64,000 nucleotides of DNA, from NCBI GenBank assembly GCA_910577295.1, contig CAJTLS010000005.1:62001-126000 (forward strand), written 5' to 3'. This DNA comes from an uncultured Eubacterium sp. (GTDB lineage: Bacteria > Bacillota > Clostridia > Lachnospirales > Lachnospiraceae). Both the position numbers and the translations under genes were made by a program. Below the pieces are notes generated by a model. The model made no database searches. It saw nothing but the letters and a program-made list of their open reading frames with translations, and had not been told where the DNA came from. The stretch's first letter is position 1, and each line of letters starts with the position of its first letter. Shown piece by piece: positions 27,034-34,854 of the stretch.

Positions 27034-28307
27034 AAAACGTCACCTGCCTTTATCAAAGTTGCACCACCCTCTAAGGTGTCGTTTGGATAATCTGCTTTTG
27101 TTGTCTTCCCTGATATGGCAGTGTTCTTACCGATAGTAACGCCATCCGGAATTACTGTCTTGTCACCAACAGTAACCAAGTTAAAAGCATACACATCTGG
27201 TTTCACGTGATTGACAACATTATCCTCTCCTGCACCGAGGACACAATTATCCCCAATCACACTGTCTTCCGCAACAATTGTGCGGTCTAAAATGGTATTT
27301 TTGCCTATCCGTGCCGAGTTCATAATAATAGAATCCCGCACGACAGCGCCCTCTTCTATTGTAACATCAGAGCCTATAACCGAATTGTGCACTTCTCCGT
27401 AAATCTCGCAGCCGTCCCCTATAATTGCCTTGTCAATCACGGCATCCCCTGAAATATACTGTGGACGCAGCCATTCATTACGAGTGTAAATTTTCCAGAA
27501 TTCTTCATATAAATTGAATACCGGAATAAGATCAATCAGCTCCATATTTGACTCCCAATAAGAGCCCAGCGTACCTACATCCTTCCAGTAGCCATTGTAT
27601 TCATAGGCGAAGATGCGATCTCCGCGTTCATGGCAGTATGGCAGAATGTGCTTTCCAAAATCGCAACCTTTCTGGTCTTTTAATTTAATCAGCGCCTCTC
27701 GCAGCACCGTCCATGAGAAAATGTAAATGCCCATGGAAGCAAGGTTGCTTCTCGGATGTTCTGGCTTTTCTTCAAATTCCAATATCCGATGTCTGTCATC
27801 TGTAATACAAACCCCAAAACGACTTGCTTCCTCAATCGGCACTGGAATTGTGGCCATTGTAATATCTGCGTTATTGGCCTTATGAAAATCCAGCATGACC
27901 TGATAGTCCATCTTGTATATATGGTCGCCGCCTAAAATCAACACATACTCCGGATTATAATATTCCATATAGTTGAGATTTTGGAATATTGCATTGGCCG
28001 TTCCTGTGTACCACTCACTGCTCGTACTCTTCTCATATGGCGGTAGGACGGACACGCCCCCAATATTACGGTCCAAATCCCAAGGAATGCCAATTCCGAT
28101 ATGCGTGTTGAGCTTCAATGGCTGATACTGCGTGAGCACACCAACTGTATCCACCCCTGAGTTAATACAGTTACTTAATGGAAAATCAATAATTCGATAC
28201 TTTCCCCCAAAAGCAACAGCAGGTTTGGCTATATTGGCGGTCAAAACACCCAGTCTTGACCCTTGCCCTCCAGCAAGCAACATGGCTATCATTTCTTTTT
28301 TTATCAT
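27030..28307 (-). CDS. glgC: Glucose-1-phosphate adenylyltransferase
   Basis: Catalytic ADP-glucose pyrophosphorylase, the first committed step of glycogen synthesis; 425 residues. N-terminal MLLAGGQGSRLGVLT, pyrimidine/purine loop YTGTANAIFQN, and the catalytic Asp in LGGDHIYKMDY. Beta-helix C-terminus with repeated GDG/GKNT turns. ATG at 28307 has AGGGGTG five bases upstream; the frame runs 11 codons further without support. First gene of glgC-glgD-spoVG with its promoter at 28341-28369. Confidence 0.95.
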   Translation of the reverse strand: MIKKEMIAMLLAGGQGSRLGVLTANIAKPAVAFGGKYRIIDFPLSNCINSGVDTVGVLTQYQPLKLNTHIGIGIPWDLDRNIGGVSVLPPYEKSTSSEWYTGTANAIFQNLNYMEYYNPEYVLILGGDHIYKMDYQVMLDFHKANNADITMATIPVPIEEASRFGVCITDDRHRILEFEEKPEHPRSNLASMGIYIFSWTVLREALIKLKDQKGCDFGKHILPYCHERGDRIFAYEYNGYWKDVGTLGSYWESNMELIDLIPVFNLYEEFWKIYTRNEWLRPQYISGDAVIDKAIIGDGCEIYGEVHNSVIGSDVTIEEGAVVRDSIIMNSARIGKNTILDRTIVAEDSVIGDNCVLGAGEDNVVNHVKPDVYAFNLVTVGDKTVIPDGVTIGKNTAISGKTTKADYPNDTLEGGATLIKAGDVL

Positions 28308-28340
28308 GTTATCACCCCTGTTGTTTAATTTATGTAACAA

Positions 28341-28381
28341 AGTATATCACATATTTTGGTAATTGTGAATATTTTTCACAA
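28341..28381 (-). promoter_or_regulatory. glgC promoter with overlapping inverted repeat
   Basis: Minus strand TTCACA (28364-28369), 17 bases, TATACT (28341-28346). The -35 is inside a perfect inverted repeat, TTGTGAA-N5-TTCACAA (28363-28381), a good candidate operator. Confidence 0.6.
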
Positions 28382-28559
28382 AAGTTTTTCTCTCTTTTTT
28401 ATTTTTTTGTACAAAATACACAAAATTATTGCTATATAATTAAGCACATTCACCTTTTTCTTCCAATCGCTCTTGTATTTTGCACCCCTCCTATATATAA
28501 TAACAATAATAATAGTATTTGAATTATAAATTGCGTGATAGAAAGAAAGGGGTACTTCG

Positions 28560-29939
28560 ATGTATAAAATTGATTTTAAACATCCGTGCAGCGTACATTT
28601 TATCGGAATCGGCGGTATCAGCATGAGCGGATTTGCAGAACTATTGCACTCGTTTGGATTTACCGTAACCGGTTCCGACCGAAACGAAAGCAGCATTACT
28701 GAACATCTGAAAAAGCTTGGCATACATGTAGTATATGGACAAAAAGCTGAAAATATTACAGAAAATATAGATTTTGTTGTGTACACCGCCGCAATTCAAC
28801 CGTCCAATCCGGAATATCAGGAAGCTGAACGCCTCCAAATTCCCCTTATGAACAGAGCCGATATGGTTGGACAGATTATGAAAAATTATACTTCTTCTAT
28901 CGCCATTGCGGGTACACACGGAAAAACTACTACGACATCCATTGCTTCACAAATCTTTCTGGAAGCCGGTTTCGACCCTACAATATCCGTTGGCGGTATT
29001 TACAAATCCATCGGCAGCAACATACGGATTGGCAGTTCCGAATATTTTATTACGGAAGCATGCGAATACACAAATAGCTTTTTGCATTTTTATCCTACCA
29101 TCGGTATTATTCTCAATATCGAAGAAGACCACTTGGACTTTTTCAAAGATATTGACGATATCCGCCACTCCTTCCGGCGCTTTGCAGAACTGATTCCCCC
29201 TCACGGTGCATTGATTATCAATGCCGATATTCCAAATTATGAAGAGATAACGAACGGTCTGTCCTGCCGTGTCCTGACGTTTGCGTTAGAGCATGACGCA
29301 GATTTTACAGCCGATAATATACGCTACGACGATATGGGATGCCCGATTTTTAATTTGTGCGTTCAGGCAAAGAAAGCGGGAGAATACCACTTATCTGTTC
29401 CTGGACTCCACAATGTAGGAAATTCGCTGGCCTGTCTGGCGTTGGCTTCACTCTACGACATGGAACATGACGTGCTGCAGCGCGCCTTTTCCGCCTGCCA
29501 CGGTCCCGACCGCCGTTTTCAGCACAAAGGATTATGCAATGGCATTACAATTATTGACGACTATGCGCATCATCCACAGGAAATTCAGGCAACTTTAAAC
29601 ACCGCCAAACATTTCCCTCACCGCAATATATGGTGCGTATTTCAACCCCACACGTATACAAGAACAAGAAATTTCCTGCACGAATTTGCGGAAGCGCTGC
29701 TGACAGCGGACAACATTATTCTTACCGATATCTATGCGGCAAGAGAACAGGATCCGGGAGATATTTCTTCGCAGAACCTCGCTGACGAGATTGCCGAATT
29801 AGGGAAAAAAGTTTACTATTTTCACACCTTTGAAGAAATCAAATCATTTATTTTAAAAAATTTAGTAGACGGCGACCTGTTGATAACTATGGGGGCCGGA
29901 AACGTTGGAGATATCGGAGATGACTTAATAAACCTCTGA
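28560..29939 (+). CDS. murC: UDP-N-acetylmuramate--L-alanine ligase
   Basis: Cytoplasmic peptidoglycan-precursor ligase adding L-Ala to UDP-MurNAc; 459 residues. FIGIGGISMSGFAELL binds the UDP-sugar, AGTHGKTTTTS is the ATP P-loop, EADEY-type region is seen as ITEACEYTNSFLHF, and DDYAHHPQEI is conserved for MurC. AAAGGGG about eight bases before the ATG. Ends in a terminator, so probably monocistronic, divergent from glgC. Confidence 0.95.
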   Translation: MYKIDFKHPCSVHFIGIGGISMSGFAELLHSFGFTVTGSDRNESSITEHLKKLGIHVVYGQKAENITENIDFVVYTAAIQPSNPEYQEAERLQIPLMNRADMVGQIMKNYTSSIAIAGTHGKTTTTSIASQIFLEAGFDPTISVGGIYKSIGSNIRIGSSEYFITEACEYTNSFLHFYPTIGIILNIEEDHLDFFKDIDDIRHSFRRFAELIPPHGALIINADIPNYEEITNGLSCRVLTFALEHDADFTADNIRYDDMGCPIFNLCVQAKKAGEYHLSVPGLHNVGNSLACLALASLYDMEHDVLQRAFSACHGPDRRFQHKGLCNGITIIDDYAHHPQEIQATLNTAKHFPHRNIWCVFQPHTYTRTRNFLHEFAEALLTADNIILTDIYAAREQDPGDISSQNLADEIAELGKKVYYFHTFEEIKSFILKNLVDGDLLITMGAGNVGDIGDDLINL

Positions 29940-29950
29940 TTTATGAACAT

Positions 29951-30004
29951 TATCCACAACCTTATCAACATTGAGTCGTATCAATCGGTTGTGGATATCT
30001 TTTT
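29951..30004 (+). terminator. Terminator of murC with DnaA-box-like arms
   Basis: Arms TATCCACAACC (29951-29961) and GGTTGTGGATA (29987-29997) followed by TCTTTTTG. The 5' arm includes a perfect DnaA box TTATCCACA (29950-29958). The stretch 29940-30246 has no gene; besides this hairpin it holds another box-like TGTGGATTT (30017-30025) and the promoter of the next operon. Confidence 0.7.
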
Positions 30005-30176
30005 GTCGAAAAAAATTGTGGATTTTTTTTATTTTTTACTTGACAAAAGAAAAGAACGATTTCCCCTATAATTCAGAGATTTGTTCTACATAAATAGTCT
30101 GACTGCACTTATGTTACAAACATTATCAACAATATAAACATTGGTTTTCTACAGCATATGTATGCCTTTTTGAAAT

Positions 30177-30205
30177 TTGCAACTCCTTTTTCTTTATGTT
30201 ATACT
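30177..30205 (+). promoter_or_regulatory. Promoter of dnaD-dnaI-prs operon
   Basis: TTGCAA, 17 bases, TATACT, 41 bases before the start codon. Confidence 0.6.
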
Positions 30206-30246
30206 TGTCCTGCAAATATGCAAAATAAAGGAAATGAGGTAGCATA

Positions 30247-31350
30247 ATGGGATTTACAATCGCTGCTGAAGATGCGTTGGCAGTTACGCAGGTACCGAAC
30301 TGGTTTATCTGCAACTACATGCCGACAGCAGAAGGTCATTTTGTGAAAATATATTTATATCTGTTAATGCTCTGCCAACACCCGCTTCGTGCGGCAGAAC
30401 AATCTGTCAGTTCTCTCGCCGACTGCATGGAATGTACGGAAAACGATGTTTTTCGTGCTCTCCGCTTTTGGAAGAAAGAAAATCTATTAGATTTCGAAGA
30501 AAAAGATGGCGAGATTTCCTCGATTGTTCTAACGGCACAGCCAGACACTTCAAAAGCCGATAATGCGGCAGCCGATTCGTCAGCCGCCATAATAAAACCG
30601 GAAGTGACTGCTATTTTCCGGCAGCCGCCAAAAACAAATAAAACCGTCCTGCCAAACAAGCAGACGTATACGCCACTGCAGGCAGAGGCATTAAAAAATG
30701 ATATTGAGATTGAACAGGCAATTTCTTCCGTCGAACAGCTTCTCGGTTCCACGGTTTCCATTCAACATCTGCAATTGATTTTATACTTCATGTGCGATAT
30801 CGGCTTTTCGAAAGAGCTGATTCTGGCAATGTACCAGATTGCTTTAAAAAAAGGAAAAGATTCGCCAAGTTATATTGAAGCCATTGGTATTAGCTGGGCC
30901 AAACAGGGGATTCGCACGGTTTCCGAGGCAAAAGAAGAGGCTTCCGCTTTCAGCGGCCGCTATTCTCTCGTCTCAAAGGCTCTCGGCATACAGCGCAGCC
31001 TGACCCCTTTTGAGCGCGCGATTATCGACGAATGGGATAAGTATTCCTTTTCCGATGCCATTATTACAGAAGCCTGCAAACGCTCGGTACTGAAAACGGG
31101 AGCAATCAATTTCTCTTACATTTCCGGCATTTTAGAAAACTGGGCGAAACATAACGTAATCTCCCTTTCCGATATCGAGCAGTGCGACGAAGATTTTAAA
31201 CGCCAAAAAAAGGCGAATAAGGCAAAACGCTCCACACATACAACAGCGAAAAACCAGTTTCAGAATTTCCCGCAGCGTACATACTCAAACGAAGAGTTTG
31301 ACAATCTGGAAAAACAACTGCTGCGAAGCGTCCATATGGAAAAGGGCTGA
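30247..31350 (+). CDS. DnaD-domain replication initiation protein
   Basis: Predicted primosome component of 367 residues. The N-terminal winged-helix (about 20-95, HFVKIYLYLLMLCQHPL and SSLADCMECTENDVFRALRF) resembles DnaD/DnaB of Firmicutes. An Ala/Pro/Thr-rich linker follows (about 100-150). Two DnaD-like helical domains (about 160-310) close with the characteristic SYISGILENWAKHNV. The C-terminus is basic. Ribosome site GAGGT six bases before the ATG. Directly upstream of the DnaI-like helicase loader, so the pair likely loads the replicative helicase. Not close enough to DnaB or DnaD of Bacillus to choose between the names. Confidence 0.85.
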   Translation: MGFTIAAEDALAVTQVPNWFICNYMPTAEGHFVKIYLYLLMLCQHPLRAAEQSVSSLADCMECTENDVFRALRFWKKENLLDFEEKDGEISSIVLTAQPDTSKADNAAADSSAAIIKPEVTAIFRQPPKTNKTVLPNKQTYTPLQAEALKNDIEIEQAISSVEQLLGSTVSIQHLQLILYFMCDIGFSKELILAMYQIALKKGKDSPSYIEAIGISWAKQGIRTVSEAKEEASAFSGRYSLVSKALGIQRSLTPFERAIIDEWDKYSFSDAIITEACKRSVLKTGAINFSYISGILENWAKHNVISLSDIEQCDEDFKRQKKANKAKRSTHTTAKNQFQNFPQRTYSNEEFDNLEKQLLRSVHMEKG

Positions 31351-31398
31351 TGAAAACACACCGCCCCTTTCCTAAATGAATCAATAAGGAGAACTATC

Positions 31399-32391
31399 AT
31401 GCTTACGAATAGCCAGTATCAGCAACTGATGTCAAAGTACTATGAACGCCAGTTAAAAACAAAGGACCTTATGGAACAACGTTATCAGGAAGTGACAACT
31501 GCGATTCCGGAACTGCCGGAATTAGATAAGGAAATCCGTGTGCTGGCATTGGCTCATGCAAAAGCACGATTATCCCGACAGGACGACGCTGCTGATTTAT
31601 CTTCTGGCATTACCGCCATCAGCCGGAAAAAGGAGCAGCTTCTTATCTCCCACGGCTTTTCTTCTGACTATCTGAAACCCGTGTATACCTGTCCGGATTG
31701 TCAGGACACCGGATATATAGATGGGAAAAAGTGTTCTTGTCTGGAAAAGGAAATCGTAAACTTTTTATATTCCCAATCCAATTTGAAAGATATTCTGGAT
31801 TATGAGAATTTTTCTCACTTTAATCTGGAATACTATCCGGACGACTATACCGAAGAGGCAACCGGCCTCACTCCCCGCGATAATATCCGCAATGTTTTAT
31901 CCGCCGTACGGGCATTTATTAAAAACTTTTCCACGGAATCCGGAAATCTTCTGCTTTACGGCAATACCGGCGTCGGCAAAACGTTCCTGACAAATTGTAT
32001 CGCCAAGGAACTTTTGGATAAATCTTATACGGTTGTATACTTGACTTCCGTTAAACTATTTGATATTTTAGAAACGAACAAATTTGACAGGGAGATATCC
32101 CGTACAGAGAAAGACGCATCCCTTTCCTATATATTGGCAAGCGATTTACTTATTATCGACGATTTGGGAACGGAATTAAATAACAGTTTTACTTCCTCGC
32201 AGCTCTATCACTGTATTGATACCCGCCTGACCCGTCACTGTTCCACGATTATCTCGACAAATCTTTCTTTTGACGATTTGAGAGAGCATTATAGCGAAAG
32301 AATTTTTTCCCGCATAACAAGTAACTACACTCTCTTAAAAATCACGGGCGATGACATCCGGTTAAGAAAGGCAATCCAAGGCAGCAGTTGA
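31399..32391 (+). CDS. DnaC/DnaI-like helicase loader ATPase
   Basis: AAA+ ATPase of 330 residues. A zinc-binding segment CPDCQDTGYIDGKKCSCLE is in the N-terminal third (about 95-113). Walker A is LLYGNTGVGKTFLTNCIA, Walker B DLLIIDDLGTE, followed by sensor IISTNLS and an arginine-finger region ERIFSRITSNY. This is the DnaC/DnaI form rather than IstB, and no transposase is adjacent. GGAG eight bases before the ATG. Middle gene of dnaD-like, dnaI-like, prs. Confidence 0.9.
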   Translation: MLTNSQYQQLMSKYYERQLKTKDLMEQRYQEVTTAIPELPELDKEIRVLALAHAKARLSRQDDAADLSSGITAISRKKEQLLISHGFSSDYLKPVYTCPDCQDTGYIDGKKCSCLEKEIVNFLYSQSNLKDILDYENFSHFNLEYYPDDYTEEATGLTPRDNIRNVLSAVRAFIKNFSTESGNLLLYGNTGVGKTFLTNCIAKELLDKSYTVVYLTSVKLFDILETNKFDREISRTEKDASLSYILASDLLIIDDLGTELNNSFTSSQLYHCIDTRLTRHCSTIISTNLSFDDLREHYSERIFSRITSNYTLLKITGDDIRLRKAIQGSS

Positions 32392-32451
32392 GGTCAAAAT
32401 GCTGTTTGCCCAACATCATATAAACAAAACATTTCACATGGAGGAATCATA

Positions 32452-33606
32452 ATGAGTCAGAAAGATTTAGAACAAACCATTCCCTACGGAGACCTTGGTA
32501 TTATTCCATTGGAAAGCAGTAAACCGCTTGGCAGTAAAGTAGACGAATACATTGTAGGCTGGCGCACAAAAGCAGCCGTGGATTCATCTGTTCACCATTT
32601 TACCAACTACAAAAAGGACTCTTATATTATCGATGCCGTTTGTCCGCGTTTTGGCTCCGGAGAAGCAAAAGGTATTTTGAACGAATCAGTCCGCGGTAAA
32701 GACATCTATCTGTTAGTGGATGTGTGCAACCACAGTCTTTCCTATACGGTCTGCGGACAGATTAATCATATGTCTCCCGACGACCACTTTCAGGATTTAA
32801 AACGTATCATTGCCGCCATCAGCGGTAAAGCGAGACGCATTACTGTGATTATGCCTTTCCTCTATGAGAGCCGCCAGCACAAACGTAGCTCGCGTGAATC
32901 CCTTGACTGCGCCATTGCATTACAGGAACTCACTCACATGGGTGTGGAAAATATCATTACTTTTGACGCTCACGACCCCCGCGTACAAAACGCCATTCCG
33001 CTTGTCAGCTTTGAGACGGTACAGCCAACATACCAATTTATTAAAGCGCTATTGCAATACGTTCCAGACATTAAAATGGATGCTGAAAACATGATGATTA
33101 TCAGCCCTGACGAGGGCGCCATGGGACGCGCCATTTACTTTGGAAATGTGGCCGGCGTAGATGTTGGCACTTTTTATAAGCGCCGCGATTATACGAAAAT
33201 CGTAGAGGGGCGTAACCCGATTATCGCGCATGAGTTCCTCGGCGCCGATGTGGACGGCAAAGATGTTGTCATTATTGATGATATGATTTCATCCGGCGAA
33301 AGCATGATAGACGTAGCGACGGAATTAAAAAGACGCAATGCCAAACATATTATTGTCGCTTCCACGTTCGGACTGTTTACAAACGGTCTGGAAAAATTCG
33401 ACGAGGCATATAAAAACGGATTAATCTATCGGCTTATGACGACAAACTTAGTTTATCAGCCGGAAGAATTGCTACAGAGAGAATATTATATCAATGTAGA
33501 TATGAGCAAATATATTGCGTTGCTCATTGACACGCTGAATCACGACGCATCAATTTCCGAATACCTCAATCCGACAGAACGTATTGAACGTATCCTGAAC
33601 CTATAA
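32452..33606 (+). CDS. prs: Ribose-phosphate pyrophosphokinase, long divergent form
   Basis: Makes PRPP from ribose 5-phosphate and ATP for nucleotide, His and Trp synthesis. At 384 residues it is about 70 longer than typical PRPP synthases; the extra part is mainly N-terminal and C-terminal. Metal site FDAHDPRVQNAIP corresponds to the usual DLHA-Q motif. The flexible loop is changed to YESRQHKRSSRESLDC, and the PRPP loop reads VVIIDDMISSGESMIDVA. These changes match the clostridial long class as I recall it. GGAGG seven bases upstream. Cotranscribed with replication genes. Confidence 0.88.
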   Translation: MSQKDLEQTIPYGDLGIIPLESSKPLGSKVDEYIVGWRTKAAVDSSVHHFTNYKKDSYIIDAVCPRFGSGEAKGILNESVRGKDIYLLVDVCNHSLSYTVCGQINHMSPDDHFQDLKRIIAAISGKARRITVIMPFLYESRQHKRSSRESLDCAIALQELTHMGVENIITFDAHDPRVQNAIPLVSFETVQPTYQFIKALLQYVPDIKMDAENMMIISPDEGAMGRAIYFGNVAGVDVGTFYKRRDYTKIVEGRNPIIAHEFLGADVDGKDVVIIDDMISSGESMIDVATELKRRNAKHIIVASTFGLFTNGLEKFDEAYKNGLIYRLMTTNLVYQPEELLQREYYINVDMSKYIALLIDTLNHDASISEYLNPTERIERILNL

Positions 33607-33800
33607 AAAAGCGGCGGCTGAGAACCACGCCGCTCTAAGAATCAGCTTCGCTGATTCTTGCTCCGCGCAAGACATTCTTTCCCATAAGATAAAAAGCGGC
33701 GGCTGAGATCCGCGCCGCAAAGAACTAAAGTTCTCTAAGAATCAGCTTCGCTGATTCTTGCTCCGCGCAAGACAGTCTTTCCCATAAGATAAAAAGCGGC
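33605..33800. repeat. Tandem hairpin repeat, 100-base period
   Basis: Two units and a stub. Positions 33633-33700 and 33733-33800 are the same 68 bases with one difference (33675 versus 33775). Each unit has a GC hairpin (GCGGCG/CGCCGC at 33611-33633 and 33696-33718) followed by a 10-base-pair hairpin with arm AAGAATCAGC and 3-base loop (33637-33659, 33737-33759). Unit two adds a small AGAACT/AGTTCT hairpin. On the minus strand the GC hairpins run into T-tracts, so they look like terminators facing toward prs. Confidence 0.85.
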
Positions 33801-33831
33801 AAATAATGAAATTTGGTATAAATAAAAAAAG

Positions 33832-33870
33832 ACCGGAGATTTGTTACTCTTGCTATAACAAACCTCCGGT
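33832..33870 (-). terminator. Terminator of cysK
   Basis: ACCGGAG (33832-33838) pairs with CTCCGGT (33864-33870), extended by TTTGTTA/TAACAAA; a T-run follows on the minus strand. Confidence 0.85.
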
Positions 33871-33882
33871 TAATTTTTATCT

Positions 33883-34821
33883 CTAATTATCGTTAAACAA
33901 TGGCGTTGACAAATATCTGTCCCCGGAATCAGGAAGTAACGCCACAATCGTCTTCCCCGTATTCTCCGGTCTTTTAGCAAGAAGCGCGGCCGCCTTGAGC
34001 GCTGCGCCGGAAGATATGCCCACAAGGATTCCCTCGCTTACGGCAAATGCCTTTCCCTCAGCAAATGCGTCTTCATCCTCAACGGTAATAATTTCATCAT
34101 ACACTTTTGTATCGAGTACTTCTGGAACAAATCCTGCACCGATTCCTTGAAGCTTATGCGCTCCCGCAGTTCCCTTTGACAAAACAGGACTTCCTGCCGG
34201 CTCAACTGCCACGATTTTCACATTCGGATTCTTTTCTTTTAAGTATCCGCCGACGCCTGTAATTGTTCCGCCCGTCCCCACGCCGGCGACAAAAATATCA
34301 ATCTTCCCTTCTGTCTGCTCCCAAATTTCCGGCCCCGTTGTCGCCTTATGCACTGCCGGATTCGCGGGATTTACAAATTGACCTAAAATAACTGCGCCCT
34401 CAATTTCTTTTGTAAGTTCTTCTGCTTTGGCAATAGCCCCTTTCATCCCCTTTGCCCCTTCTGTGAGCACCAGTTCCGCACCATATGCCTTTAACAGATT
34501 TCTCCTCTCAACACTCATTGTATCCGGCAAAGTAAGAATTGCTCTGTAACCCTTTGCCGCCGCCACGGAAGCAAGACCGATTCCCGTGTTGCCGCTTGTA
34601 GGCTCTATAATCGTTGCTCCCTCTTTTAAAAGTCCTTTCTTTTCGGCGTCCTCAATCATTGCCAAGGCAATGCGGTCTTTTACGGAACCTGCTGGATTGA
34701 GATATTCCAGTTTGGCAAGAATCGTGGTCTCTGTTATACCTGCTTTCTTTGCATATCCATTCAGTTTTAATATCGGTGTTTTTCCAACTAACTCCAATGC
34801 GCTTTCTTTAATCTGACTCAT
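33883..34821 (-). CDS. cysK: Cysteine synthase (O-acetylserine sulfhydrylase)
   Basis: PLP enzyme making cysteine from O-acetylserine and sulfide; 312 residues. PLP Lys in NPAGSVKDRIA, phosphate loop GTGGTITGVGGY, substrate loop PTSGNTGIGLA, and GISSGAAL near the C-terminus. The ATG at 34821 has GGAGG eight bases upstream. Sits 33 bases after the class A PBP gene on the same strand and may be cotranscribed. Distinguishing from CysM is uncertain, but the sequence fits CysK-type. Confidence 0.94.
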   Translation of the reverse strand: MSQIKESALELVGKTPILKLNGYAKKAGITETTILAKLEYLNPAGSVKDRIALAMIEDAEKKGLLKEGATIIEPTSGNTGIGLASVAAAKGYRAILTLPDTMSVERRNLLKAYGAELVLTEGAKGMKGAIAKAEELTKEIEGAVILGQFVNPANPAVHKATTGPEIWEQTEGKIDIFVAGVGTGGTITGVGGYLKEKNPNVKIVAVEPAGSPVLSKGTAGAHKLQGIGAGFVPEVLDTKVYDEIITVEDEDAFAEGKAFAVSEGILVGISSGAALKAAALLAKRPENTGKTIVALLPDSGDRYLSTPLFNDN

Positions 34822-34854
34822 GAGCAACTCCTCCTTTTAGCTTCACGCCTTTTT

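Noticed and set aside
30040..30072. TTGACA and TATAAT upstream of the dnaD-like gene
   Set aside because: They are 21 bases apart, too far for a sigma-A promoter; the TTGCAA-17-TATACT pair is preferred.
31399..32391. IstB-type transposon ATPase
   Set aside because: No transposase, terminal repeats or target duplication nearby; zinc segment and DnaD neighbour fit a helicase loader.
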